From Methanoculleus sp. 7T (GTDB lineage Archaea > Halobacteriota > Methanomicrobia > Methanomicrobiales > Methanoculleaceae): DNA of 64,000 nucleotides. Shown in pieces: positions 56,192 through 64,000 of this stretch. Numbering within the stretch: position 1 is the stretch's first letter; every line of letters begins with the position of its first letter. The stretch spans positions 248,001 to 312,000 of the forward strand of contig NZ_JALPRP010000001.1 in NCBI RefSeq assembly GCF_023195915.1, in the 5' to 3' direction. A model generated the notes under the pieces. It did no database searches, was not told the origin of the DNA, and was given only the letters and a program-made list of their open reading frames with translations. A program made the position numbers and the translations under genes.

Positions 56192-56905
56192 ATGGACCCG
56201 GTCATCGAAGCGATACGGCAGGAACTCGCGGCGCACGCCGACCCCGAGGTCCGGAAGCGTTCAGGACGGTTCTTCAAGGAAGAAGTCCGGTGCTACGGGA
56301 TAAAGACCGCAACCGTAACCTCAATCGCAAAGAAGTATTGGAAGGACGTCAAGCCCCGCGAGAAGCAGGAGATCTTCGCGCTCTGCGAAGAACTCTACCG
56401 GTCGGGGATGCTTGAGGAGGCGTTCATCGTATCCGCATGGGCTTCGCTGCTCGCCGGCCGCTACGAACCAGGAGACATCGCCGTCTTCCGGCACTGGGTC
56501 GATACCTACATCACCAACTGGGCCGCCTGCGACGGTCTCTGCAACCATGCTGTCGGGGATTTCATCGTGCGGCATCCAGAACACATTGAAGAGTTGAAGC
56601 GCTGGACGCAGTCTGAGAACCGCTGGATGCGGCGGGCGGCGGCGGTCTCGCTGATCGTGCCGGCGAAGCGCGGGGAATTCCTCACCGAAGCCCTCGCAAT
56701 CGCCGACCTCCTTCTCGCCGACACCGACGATATGGTGCGGAAAGGCTACGGGTGGCTCCTCAAGGAGGCAAGCCGGAAGCACAACGACGAGGTCTTCTCC
56801 TATGTCATGCGGAACCGGAGGGAGATGCCCCGGACCGCGCTCCGGTATGCCGTCGAGTTGATGCCGACGGAGTTGAAAGCGGAGGCGATGAAAAAGGATT
56901 GGTGA
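56192..56905 (+). CDS. AlkD-type DNA alkylation repair glycosylase
   Basis: 237 aa of HEAT-like repeats. TNWAACDGLCNHAVGDFI carries the conserved Asp of the AlkD site. Excises bulky N3- and N7-alkyl purines without base flipping. I start at the ATG before DPVIEAIRQEL; the longer reading adds poor sequence. Second alkylation-repair gene in the window (Mpg type at 52.6 kb). Confidence 0.88.
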   Translation: MDPVIEAIRQELAAHADPEVRKRSGRFFKEEVRCYGIKTATVTSIAKKYWKDVKPREKQEIFALCEELYRSGMLEEAFIVSAWASLLAGRYEPGDIAVFRHWVDTYITNWAACDGLCNHAVGDFIVRHPEHIEELKRWTQSENRWMRRAAAVSLIVPAKRGEFLTEALAIADLLLADTDDMVRKGYGWLLKEASRKHNDEVFSYVMRNRREMPRTALRYAVELMPTELKAEAMKKDW

Positions 56906-56920
56906 GGGGATGACGAGGCT

Positions 56921-57349
56921 TCAGAACCTGACCAGGGGGGCCTCGGCTTCCCGCATGTTCTCTTCCATGGTCCAGAAGTACGCCTCGCCGTGGGCCACGC
57001 GGAAGACGGCGAGTTTGGGGTCGTCCGCGCCGGAGATCCCGATCTGGAGGAGCCACGGACGCTCTTTGACGAGCCGGCTCTTCAGGGCCGCGTCCTCGAG
57101 GAACTCGACCTCTCCCGCGACCCGCATCATCCTTCCCGTACCCACGGGCGCGTAGAAACAGAGTTCGACCTTCGGGTTCTCTGCGAGCTGCCGCCAGACG
57201 GCCTTCGGGGTTCCGGTGTGGTAGTAGAACCCGGTCGCATCGGCAAACCACATGGCAAACGCCCGGACCCGGGGTTGGTCGCCGTCCATGGTCGCAATAT
57301 AGGTTGTCGGGTTTTCGTTTGCGAACGTTACGCAATCGGAAAAGTCCAT
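56921..57349 (-). CDS. Pyridoxamine 5'-phosphate oxidase-fold flavoprotein
   Basis: 142 aa. DGDQPRVRAFAMWF, NPKVELCFYAPV and RPWLLQIGISGADDPK are the split-barrel flavin/F420-binding family blocks. In methanogens such proteins may bind FMN or F420; the reaction is unknown. Convergent-free, ending 14 bases after alkD. Confidence 0.82.
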   Translation of the reverse strand: MDFSDCVTFANENPTTYIATMDGDQPRVRAFAMWFADATGFYYHTGTPKAVWRQLAENPKVELCFYAPVGTGRMMRVAGEVEFLEDAALKSRLVKERPWLLQIGISGADDPKLAVFRVAHGEAYFWTMEENMREAEAPLVRF

Positions 57350-57508
57350 ACTCCTTCCTCATACCTGCATACCGAGAGCGAGGAGATAATGGTTGCGGAG
57401 ACCAGCCGAATGCCGAGCGGCGGTTCTGCACGGTTGCCGACAGGGGTTTTGCCCATCCGGACGGGCGTATGCATAGACTTTAACCTCATCAGAGAGAATC
57501 TCGGTACA

Positions 57509-58666
57509 ATGAAGAGCCCTTTTCACGTCATGATCATACCCACGCTCGGGTGCCCCTCCAAATGTCACTACTGCTGGAGTTCCGATGAAGGGTCCCCGAT
57601 AATGAGCATCGAGACGGTTCGGGAGATAACCGAATGGCTCAAAGACTACCGGTCAGACCAAGTCACCATCACCTTCCACGGGGGAGAGCCGCTCCTTGCC
57701 GGTGCGGACTTTTACCGGCAGGCCCTGCCGATCCTCTCCGAGGGCCTCGCCCATCTCGCGCCGACGTTCGCCCTGCAGAGCAACCTCTGGAGGCTCACCC
57801 CGGAACTGGCCCGGATACTTGCCCAATACAATATCCCCGTCGGCTCCAGCATCGACGGCCCAGAGGAGATCAACGACCTGCAGAGAGGAAAGGGCTACTT
57901 TGCAAAGACTATGCGGGGCTACGAGATCGCGCAGGCGAACGGACTCGAGGTCAGGTTCATCTGCACGTTCACCTCCCGGTCGGTCGAGCATAAAGAAGAG
58001 ATCTTCAACTTCTTCCTGCAGAACAAGTTCCCGCTCAAACTCCACCCCGCGCTGCCGTCTCTCCGGAACGAGAACCCGAAAGAGTGGGCGCTTGAACCGG
58101 AGGCGTACGGGGAACTGTTGGTGTACCTCCTCGATAAGTACCTAGAGAACCTGGGGAGGATCGAGATCATGAACATCAACGACCTCTGCAAGTGCATCTT
58201 CACCCGGCACGGCACCGTCTGCACATATGTGGACTGCATGGGGACCACCCTGGCCGTCGGGCCGGACGGGAGCATATACCCCTGCTACCGCTTCGTCGGG
58301 ATGCCGGAGTACGTGATGGGCAACGTCTACGACCGCCCCACACCCGAAGACCTCGCCGGGTCTGACGCCGGGAAGTTGATGCAGGCGTTCAAGGAGTACG
58401 TCGACCGCGAATGCGGGGGATGCCCCCATATCAGATACTGCCGGGGCGGGTGCCCCTACAACGCGATAGCGCCGACAGACGGCGAGATCCGGGGCGTCGA
58501 CCCTCACTGCGTCGCCTACAAGCGGATCTTCGACGAGATCAACGACCGGATGAACGAAGAACTCTACGGGTCCCCGGAGATGGAGGCGGACGACTTTGGC
58601 TCGCCGCTCCGGAGGAAGGCAAAGCCCGGGATCATGTCGATCCTCCGGACGATGGCGACGCAGTGA
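57509..58666 (+). CDS. Radical SAM/SPASM enzyme, putative peptide-modifying
   Basis: 385 aa from the ATG before KSPFHVMIIPTLGCPSKCHYCW: CxxxCxxC at about residues 14-21, GGEPLL SAM loop, then a SPASM region with CGGCPHIRYCRGGCP and CMGTTLAVGPDGSIYPC. SPASM enzymes modify peptides in RiPP maturation or proteins (e.g. anSME). The resemblance to the methanogen group named after Mhun_1560 is from memory. TATA-like ATGCATAG lies about 35 bases up. A longer reading from 57389 is rejected. No precursor peptide was found nearby. Confidence 0.82.
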   Translation: MKSPFHVMIIPTLGCPSKCHYCWSSDEGSPIMSIETVREITEWLKDYRSDQVTITFHGGEPLLAGADFYRQALPILSEGLAHLAPTFALQSNLWRLTPELARILAQYNIPVGSSIDGPEEINDLQRGKGYFAKTMRGYEIAQANGLEVRFICTFTSRSVEHKEEIFNFFLQNKFPLKLHPALPSLRNENPKEWALEPEAYGELLVYLLDKYLENLGRIEIMNINDLCKCIFTRHGTVCTYVDCMGTTLAVGPDGSIYPCYRFVGMPEYVMGNVYDRPTPEDLAGSDAGKLMQAFKEYVDRECGGCPHIRYCRGGCPYNAIAPTDGEIRGVDPHCVAYKRIFDEINDRMNEELYGSPEMEADDFGSPLRRKAKPGIMSILRTMATQ

Positions 58667-58678
58667 GGCCGGGGAGGT

Positions 58679-59425
58679 TCAGCGGTTCTTCCGGAGGATG
58701 AAGAACTCGTAGCCGTACTCGCCGCCGTGCTCCCGGTGGACGGCGATCTCCCGCTCCGTGAACTCAATGAGGCCCTCCGCGCCGGGGTTCCCGGCGACCG
58801 TCGGCCGCAGTTCTTCCAGCCGTTTTATGAGCGGGGTGTAGTAGTCCTCCCACCACGCGGACCCGGGCAGCGGGAAGGTCGCGACGACTTCATAGCCGGC
58901 CCTCTCGGCGATCGTGTGGTTCTCCCGGACCGTCGTTATCGCCGGGTAGCACTCGTTCCAGAACGCCGCCGCCTCCGGTGAGGGGTTCTCCGTGAACCAG
59001 ACAGCCTCGGTGAGGCAGAGGTAGCCGCCCGGCCGGAGGAGCCGCCGCCACGAGGCCAGCCCCTCCGAAAACCCGATGACAAAGATCGAGCCCTCTGCCC
59101 AGAGGACGTCGAACGACGCGTCGGGAAACGGCAGGTTGTCCATCGAGGCCCTGACCGTGGTGATCCGGCCGCCCACCCCGGCCGATGCCGCCCTCCGGGC
59201 AAGCTCGTCCAGATACGGCTGGTGAATGTCGACGGCGGTTATGCGACAGCCGGGGCAGATCCGGGCCAGCTCGACCGTCTGCATCCCGGTCCCGCACCCG
59301 ATGTCCAGGATCTCCGGTTGGTGCGGGAGGCCGGTAAGCGTAGAGAAAGCCTTTCTCGTACACGCGTTGCTCCCCGGCCCCTGGCGGGGCTGGCCTTCGT
59401 ACATGGTAAAAATGAAGTTATCCAT
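58679..59425 (-). CDS. Class I SAM-dependent methyltransferase
   Basis: 248 aa. ILDIGCGTGMQTVELA (motif I), VDIHQPYLDELA (motif II) and PFPDASFDVLWAEGSI (motif IV) are intact. Start at the ATG with GGGAGTG upstream. Convergent with the radical SAM gene, 13 bases away. Substrate unknown; possible partner of the SPASM enzyme. Confidence 0.88.
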   Translation of the reverse strand: MDNFIFTMYEGQPRQGPGSNACTRKAFSTLTGLPHQPEILDIGCGTGMQTVELARICPGCRITAVDIHQPYLDELARRAASAGVGGRITTVRASMDNLPFPDASFDVLWAEGSIFVIGFSEGLASWRRLLRPGGYLCLTEAVWFTENPSPEAAAFWNECYPAITTVRENHTIAERAGYEVVATFPLPGSAWWEDYYTPLIKRLEELRPTVAGNPGAEGLIEFTEREIAVHREHGGEYGYEFFILRKNR

Positions 59426-59434
59426 CACTCCCTG

Positions 59435-59455
59435 AGCGTCGTGCGACGCTATAAA
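59435..59455 (-). promoter_or_regulatory. Palindrome and TATA box of the methyltransferase gene
   Basis: AGCGTCG-TG-CGACGCT (59435-59450) is a perfect 7-bp palindrome directly downstream of TATA (minus-strand GTTTATAG, about 59448-59455), overlapping it by 2-3 bases, 10 bases above the ATG. Confidence 0.5.
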
Positions 59456-59523
59456 CTCCCACGATACGGAGGGGCGGTCTGCTGCCCTCGCCCCGTCATC
59501 GTAAATACCACCGCCGTCCAATC

Positions 59524-60723
59524 ATGCGTATGGAGCGAAAGACTCCTGCCTCCGAACTCCGGGACCGCATGGAGCGTTTCCGGCTCCGCATGGATACGGA
59601 AAACCCATCATGGGAGTTTGCCGCGATCTTCGGCAGAGTAACCCAGTTCTACCTCACCGGAACGATGCAAGACGGGGTCCTCCTTGTCCCCCGCACTGAT
59701 GAAGCCGTGCTCTGGGTGCGCCGGAGTTTTGCGCGGGCACAGGACGAGTCGCTCTTCCCCGATATCCGGCCGATGAAGACCTTCCGGGATGCGGCGTGCG
59801 GGATGGGCGCGTGCCCGGCGACGGTCCATGTGGATACGGAGGTCGTGCCCCTCGCGCTGCTCGAACGCTTCCGGAAGTACTTCCCCTTCAGGGAGACGGG
59901 GTCGCTCGATACCCAGACGGCGAAGGTCCGGGCGAAGAAGAGCGCCTACGAACTCGCGATCATGGAGCAGGCCGGCAGGATCCACCGGCACGTGCTGGAA
60001 GACTGCGTCCCCGGGATGCTCCGAGAGGGGATGAGCGAGGCCGAACTGGGGGCCGAGATCTTCTGCCTCATGGTCCGGGAGGGATATCACGGGATTGCCC
60101 GGTTCGGGAGGTTCGGGACGGAGATGGTGCTCGGACAACTCGGCTTCGGGGAGAACTCCCTCTACCCGACCAACTTCGACGGTCCGGGCGGGTGCTACGG
60201 GACGGCTCCCGGCGCGCCGGTCCTCGGCAGCCCCGACCGGACGCTCAACTGCGGGGACCAGGTCTTCGTCGACTGTGCGTGCGGGGTGCAGGGGTACCAC
60301 ACCGACAAGACAGTGACGTATATGTTCGGGAGACCGCTCCCCGAAGAGGCGATCGAGGCTCACCACCGGTGCGTGGATATCCAGGACGCGACGGCCTCGC
60401 TGTTGCGGCCGGGGACCCGGCCCTCGGAGATCTACGAAACGGTACTCGGCGGTCTCGACCTTGGGTTCCTCGAGAACTTCATGGGGTTTGGGGACCGGCG
60501 GGCACAGTTCTTGGGCCACGGCATCGGCCTCACCGTAGACGAGGCGCCGGTGATCGCCCGGGGCTTTGAGGAGCCGCTCGAGGAGGGGATGGTGTTCGCC
60601 CTCGAACCCAAGAAGGGGATCAGAGGTGTCGGGATGGTCGGGATCGAGAACACCTTCGTGGTCACCCGCGGGGGCGGCCGGTGCATCACGGGGACGAACG
60701 CCGGGCTGGTCCCGGTGTACTGA
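59524..60723 (+). CDS. M24 family metallopeptidase, Xaa-Pro aminopeptidase-like
   Basis: 399 aa. Creatinase-like N-domain, then the pita-bread fold with GDQVFVDCACGVQGYHTDKT (first metal Asp replaced pattern: VDC...HTD) and QFLGHGIGLTVDEAPV and EPKKGIRGVGMVGIENTFVV. Five metal ligands (D, D, H, E, E) appear to be kept. Probably an aminopeptidase on Xaa-Pro peptides. TATA GTAAATAC (59501-59508) 25 bases up suggests a leaderless mRNA from 59524 or 59530. Confidence 0.88.
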   Translation: MRMERKTPASELRDRMERFRLRMDTENPSWEFAAIFGRVTQFYLTGTMQDGVLLVPRTDEAVLWVRRSFARAQDESLFPDIRPMKTFRDAACGMGACPATVHVDTEVVPLALLERFRKYFPFRETGSLDTQTAKVRAKKSAYELAIMEQAGRIHRHVLEDCVPGMLREGMSEAELGAEIFCLMVREGYHGIARFGRFGTEMVLGQLGFGENSLYPTNFDGPGGCYGTAPGAPVLGSPDRTLNCGDQVFVDCACGVQGYHTDKTVTYMFGRPLPEEAIEAHHRCVDIQDATASLLRPGTRPSEIYETVLGGLDLGFLENFMGFGDRRAQFLGHGIGLTVDEAPVIARGFEEPLEEGMVFALEPKKGIRGVGMVGIENTFVVTRGGGRCITGTNAGLVPVY

Positions 60724-60783
60724 GGGTGCATAGCGGGCTCATTCCCGGCTCACGCCCCTGCTCCGGAAAGGGGGCCGATCCCC

Positions 60784-61653
60784 TTACACCGGAGCCCCGG
60801 CAATCGCCTCCGCCCGAACTTCCCGCCCGATAAAGTCCAGCAGTTCCCGGTTGACATGCTCGGCATGGGTCCAGATAACCCCGTGCGGCCCGCCCTCCAC
60901 CACCGCGAGGGTGCTCCCCTCGATCAGTTCACGGGTGCGCTTCCCCGAGGCGGCAAAGGGGACGATCCGGTCTGCATCGCCGTGGATCACGAGGACCGGG
61001 ACGTCGATGCGCTGGAGGTCGCTCCTGAAGTCGGTCAGCCACGCAGAGACGCTGTCGAGAGTGCCTCTCGGGGAGGCGCCCGCCGCGACGTTCCAACTGA
61101 GGCGGACGACCTCGTCGCTGATACGGTCGCCCCCGAGGACGTCGACGTTGTAGAAGTCAGAGAGGAACCCCGTAAGATACGCCGGACGGTCGGCGATGAT
61201 GCTCTCAATAATCGCATCAAAGACGCTGCCGTCGACCCCGTCCGGGTTGTCGGCCGTCTTCAAGAGGAACGGCGGGATCGCGGATATGAAGACGGCCCCC
61301 TCCACGCGATCGCTCCCGTAGGTGCCGAGATAGCGGGCCACCTCGCCGCCGCCCATCGAGAACCCGACAAGCGTAGCATCGCGAAGGTCGAGTCCCGTCA
61401 TGAGTCTTTGCAGGTCCGCAGCCAGAGTGTCGTAGTCGTAGCCGACGGTCGGTCTGCCGGATCTGCCGAACCCCCTGCGGTCGTAGGTGATGACCCGGTA
61501 GCCTGCGTCGAGCAGCGCCGGGACCTGCTTCTCCCACGATAGACCGGAGAGCGGCCAGCCGTGGATCAGGACGACCGGCCTGCCTGTGCCGTGGTCCTCG
61601 TAATAAAGGTCGATGTTACCCGAATTTTCTCTACCGACTGTGATGTAAGGCAT
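60784..61653 (-). CDS. Alpha/beta hydrolase, non-haem chloroperoxidase-like
   Basis: 289 aa. HGWPLSG oxyanion strand, nucleophile elbow GFSMGGGEV (Ser), Asp in VIHGDADRIVPF and catalytic His in GGPHGVIWTH. All three triad residues are present. The family label chloroperoxidase is historic; most are esterases or perhydrolases. Upstream is the divergent M24 gene's far side with no link. Confidence 0.9.
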   Translation of the reverse strand: MPYITVGRENSGNIDLYYEDHGTGRPVVLIHGWPLSGLSWEKQVPALLDAGYRVITYDRRGFGRSGRPTVGYDYDTLAADLQRLMTGLDLRDATLVGFSMGGGEVARYLGTYGSDRVEGAVFISAIPPFLLKTADNPDGVDGSVFDAIIESIIADRPAYLTGFLSDFYNVDVLGGDRISDEVVRLSWNVAAGASPRGTLDSVSAWLTDFRSDLQRIDVPVLVIHGDADRIVPFAASGKRTRELIEGSTLAVVEGGPHGVIWTHAEHVNRELLDFIGREVRAEAIAGAPV

Positions 61654-61820
61654 AGAGTACCTCCTCTTCTGCGGGCTCCGGACGCCCGCTATACTATAAA
61701 ATGTTGTGGTACGGGAGCGTTCATCCGGACTCGGGGAGGATCACGCGGTCGGGATAGAGAGGCTGGCACCTGAAAACAGATGAGTATAATACCATCAGCT
61801 CCCTAATACGCTCATCAGTA

Positions 61821-62639
61821 ATGGTGAATCAATCGAATACTCTCAGGAAGGTGCTCATCGCGGCAGCAGTACTCCTGCTCGTCTCCGTGGCACTCACCAT
61901 AGGACTTCTGAGCCTGTCCGCCTCTGAGAGTTTCGAATCATCATATTTCTACGAACTGAGGGTTTCCACGTCGGGGCCTCTCGACGATGCGGTCCTCCTG
62001 ATCCCCATCCCATCCTGCTACGATCCGGACTCCGGAAACGTGACTCCCATCAACATCTCCCGTGCCAGTTTCAGGAATTTCGACCGGGAGAACGTATCGG
62101 TGAGGATCGAGGACGTCAACGGAGTCCCGATGCTGAATATCTCGGCCGACCGGATCGACCCTATCTACGAGAACCGCATCGAACCGATAGGGATTAGGCC
62201 CGGGGAGAACGAGTCGAATCTTCCCGAGCCGACCCATACCTACTCGAACCGGTACTCGGAAGAAACCCCGGTGCTGGTTGAGATGGAACTCTCCATGTTC
62301 GACACCAGTCCCGGCCACGAGATTAACACCAGAATGCCGATAGGAAACGAGCCCCTTTTTGCGCCATACCGGATTGTCGGCAATCTCAGCAGTTCCGAGG
62401 ATTACGTGAGCCCCGGGGCTTCCGGGTATATCGTTGAGGTGCCGTATATCCTCTCGTTCGACGCCGACGACGATAACGTCCTCACCATCTCATCCGATTT
62501 TCAGGGAGTGAACCAGTGGTGGGTTCTTGGCTGGCAGTCAAACTCGTACCATGAGAGAGTGCGCTATGAGTTTAGAGGTCCGTGCAACGGCACCTATCCG
62601 GTGAGGGGCGTTCTCGTAACGGGCGAGGGCGTGTACTGA
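61821..62639 (+). CDS. Membrane-anchored outside protein of unknown function
   Basis: 272 aa. One N-terminal membrane helix (VLIAAAVLLLVSVALTIGLL) then a soluble beta-rich outside domain with several N-x-S/T sites (NVTPINIS, NVSVRI, NISADR). Ends in WQSNSYHERVRYEF and CNGTYPVRG. No family recalled; surface protein likely. Confidence 0.72.
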   Translation: MVNQSNTLRKVLIAAAVLLLVSVALTIGLLSLSASESFESSYFYELRVSTSGPLDDAVLLIPIPSCYDPDSGNVTPINISRASFRNFDRENVSVRIEDVNGVPMLNISADRIDPIYENRIEPIGIRPGENESNLPEPTHTYSNRYSEETPVLVEMELSMFDTSPGHEINTRMPIGNEPLFAPYRIVGNLSSSEDYVSPGASGYIVEVPYILSFDADDDNVLTISSDFQGVNQWWVLGWQSNSYHERVRYEFRGPCNGTYPVRGVLVTGEGVY

Positions 62640-62797
62640 CGCTCCACCGGCCGCCGGCGGTCTGGGCATTACCAAGAGAACACGAAAACGCCTCTTTTAA
62701 CCTTGCACCGTGGAAGATCTATTATGAGCAAAAACCCAAGCGGGCGCAAGTTGTCGTTTCCCGCAGGCCGCTGCCTGCCGCCGGAGGAGGGACGGCC

Positions 62798-63328
62798 GTG
62801 ACGGACCGGCACCCCGCCTCGTCCGATGCGCCGCCCGTACCGCCCCGGGCCTCCCGAATCGAATGGTACATGAATATCGCGGCCGAGACCGCCCGGCGGT
62901 CGACCTGCATCAGGCGGTGCTACGGTGCGGTCGTGGTCAACTCGGCAGGAGAGATCGTCTCTACCGGGCACAACGGTGCGCCGCGCGGGGAGACCCACTG
63001 CGACGAGTTGAACACCTGCATCCGCAAGCAGTACAACATCCCTTCCGGCGAACGCTACGAGTTCTGCCGCTCGGTGCACGCGGAGATGAATGCACTCCTG
63101 CAGGCGGGACGGGCCGCGGCCGGCTGTACGCTGTACCTAGCCGGGTTCGAGCGCCTGACGGGGACACCTTCCTACGACCCGCCCTGTCTGATGTGCTCGA
63201 AGATGCTGGTGAACGCCGGGATCGGCAAGGTGATGGTCAGGACACCGGAGGGGTTGCGGGAACTCGACCCGCAGGAACTCTACAGGCAGCACCTGGATGA
63301 CGTGATCGCAAAGGTTTCGGGGAACTAG
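62798..63328 (+). CDS. Deoxycytidylate deaminase
   Basis: 176 aa from the GTG after GGAGGAGGG. SVHAEMNALLQ (His and catalytic Glu) and YDPPCLMCSKMLVNAGI (two zinc cysteines) are intact. Converts dCMP to dUMP for thymidylate synthesis; belongs to the zinc-dependent cytidine/deoxycytidylate deaminase fold. An N-terminal 25-residue Pro-rich segment precedes the core. Confidence 0.88.
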   Translation: MTDRHPASSDAPPVPPRASRIEWYMNIAAETARRSTCIRRCYGAVVVNSAGEIVSTGHNGAPRGETHCDELNTCIRKQYNIPSGERYEFCRSVHAEMNALLQAGRAAAGCTLYLAGFERLTGTPSYDPPCLMCSKMLVNAGIGKVMVRTPEGLRELDPQELYRQHLDDVIAKVSGN

Positions 63329-63384
63329 CGTACGCATGGCGGAACAAAACCACCTCACCGAACACAAAAAAGATACTCGGGTCC

Positions 63385-64000
63385 CTACTGTTCCACGAGA
63401 ACGACCGGCTTGATCAGGTCTCTCGGCTTCTCCTTCATCAGAAGAAGAGCCTCCTCCAGTTTCTCAAAGCCCTTAAAGACGTGCGTCGCCATGAGCGAGG
63501 GGTCCATGCGCCCGTGCATCACGACCTCGGCCAGCCTCTCCATCCGCACCCTCCCGCCGGGGCAGAGCCCGGTCATGATGTTCTTGTCCGCCATGCCGTA
63601 TCCCCATCCTATCCGGGGGAGGGGGAGGGTGTCTTCGTCGCCGATGCCCTGGCCGAAGTAGTTGATGTTCGAGATCGTCGATCCCGGTTTGGCTACGTTT
63701 ATCGCATCCATCAGAATATCGGGGCCGCCGCCGGCGACGATCACCGCGTCGACGCCCGCTCCCCCGGTTGCATCGAGGATCTGCTCTACGGTGCTCCCGT
63801 CCTTGTAACTGACGATATCGGTAGCGCCGTACTCCTTCGCGACCTTAATTGCGGCAGGCCTCGTGCCGACGGCGAATATCCTTCCGGCTCCCCGGAGTTT
63901 CGCACCGGCGATGGCGGACAGCCCGACCGGCCCGATCCCCAGGACAGCCACGGTGGCCCCGAACTCGATCTTAGCGTTCTCAGCGCCCATGAAGCCTGTA
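63385..64000 (-). CDS. NADP-dependent secondary-alcohol dehydrogenase, C-terminal part
   Basis: 205 codons visible, 5' end beyond the window. VAVLGIGPVGLSAIAGAKLR is the Rossmann loop, followed by GVGTRPAAIKVAKEYG-type residues (AVGTRPAAIKV) that accept NADP; the sequence closely tracks the well-known Thermoanaerobacter isopropanol dehydrogenase (KPGSTISNINYFG, WGYGMADK, LCPGGRVRMERL, ending RDLIKPVVL). Oxidises secondary alcohols such as 2-propanol to ketones, giving NADPH for Fno. Catalytic zinc ligands lie outside the window. Confidence 0.87.
   Translation of the reverse strand, partial: TGFMGAENAKIEFGATVAVLGIGPVGLSAIAGAKLRGAGRIFAVGTRPAAIKVAKEYGATDIVSYKDGSTVEQILDATGGAGVDAVIVAGGGPDILMDAINVAKPGSTISNINYFGQGIGDEDTLPLPRIGWGYGMADKNIMTGLCPGGRVRMERLAEVVMHGRMDPSLMATHVFKGFEKLEEALLLMKEKPRDLIKPVVLVEQ

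Noticed and set aside
56990-57508. N-terminal extension of the radical SAM gene
   Set aside because: The first 173 codons include the antisense of the flavoprotein gene and random sequence; the enzyme core starts at 57509.
62582-62797. Longer start of the deaminase gene
   Set aside because: It overlaps the end of the upstream gene in a different frame and has no ribosome site; the GTG at 62798 has GGAGGAGGG.

Overview
The window looks like a chromosome segment of a moderately GC-rich methanogenic archaeon of the order Methanomicrobiales, most like Methanoculleus. This is inferred from gene content; no 16S rRNA or mcr gene is present. Archaeal markers are an F420H2:NADP oxidoreductase, the bifunctional FBP aldolase/phosphatase, a two-subunit pyruvate carboxylase, Cdc48, an LSm protein, RtcB with archease, a secF-secD gene pair, an intron-containing tRNA-Met, TATA-type promoters and several apparently leaderless starts. 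Genes are dense and often overlap by 1-4 bases (ATGA or GTGA), so much of the window is operonic.

Layout. 0-5 kb: a diphthamide ligase behind a truncated glutamine amidotransferase-like gene, an RMD1-like membrane protein whose 5' end appears frameshifted, a DsbD/CcdA-type redox protein, a flavodoxin-domain protein, tRNA-Leu(GAG) and a double rubredoxin. 5-12 kb: a kdpABC potassium pump operon ending in a KdpD that lacks its kinase domain. 12-15.5 kb: a MATE exporter, then a small accessory patch (decayed gene fragment, zinc-ribbon ORF, GNAT toxin-antitoxin-like pair) at the 3' side of tRNA-Met. 15.6-22.5 kb: a biotin block with pyruvate carboxylase pycB-pycA, the biotin transporter bioY-ecfA-ecfA-ecfT, and birA, with a clear BirA-type operator before bioY. 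22.5-26.1 kb: a long operon with archease, rtcB and conserved unknowns running into birA. 26.6-29.9 kb: secFD and a thioredoxin-fno pair behind a palindromic operator.

29.9-35.5 kb: two gene-poor GC-rich intervals with dispersed repeats and a run of small hairpins flank an aldolase, an AglJ-like glycosyltransferase, DUF99, a universal stress protein and a transglutaminase-pilin pair. 35.5-43 kb: LSm plus a Cys-cluster HTH protein, FBP aldolase/phosphatase, Hsp20, Cdc48, 5-formyl-THF cyclo-ligase, a CMD protein and a six-hairpin-like protein. 43.4-46.6 kb: an orphan ABC ATPase and a four-gene overlapping operon in which an HTH regulator with its own palindromic operator precedes three membrane proteins sharing an N-terminal GWCP tag. 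This is the best candidate here for an undescribed system.

46.8-64 kb: DUF169, a K+/H+ antiporter, AI-2E and cupin proteins, a secreted DUF7282-like glycoprotein candidate, two alkylation-repair enzymes (Mpg and AlkD type), an Fe-S protein, a free-standing condensation-domain protein, a radical SAM/SPASM enzyme beside a methyltransferase and an M24 peptidase, an alpha/beta hydrolase, dCMP deaminase and a truncated secondary-alcohol dehydrogenase. The alcohol dehydrogenase and Fno could together pass electrons from secondary alcohols to F420. No transposase, CRISPR array, rRNA or complete prophage was seen.
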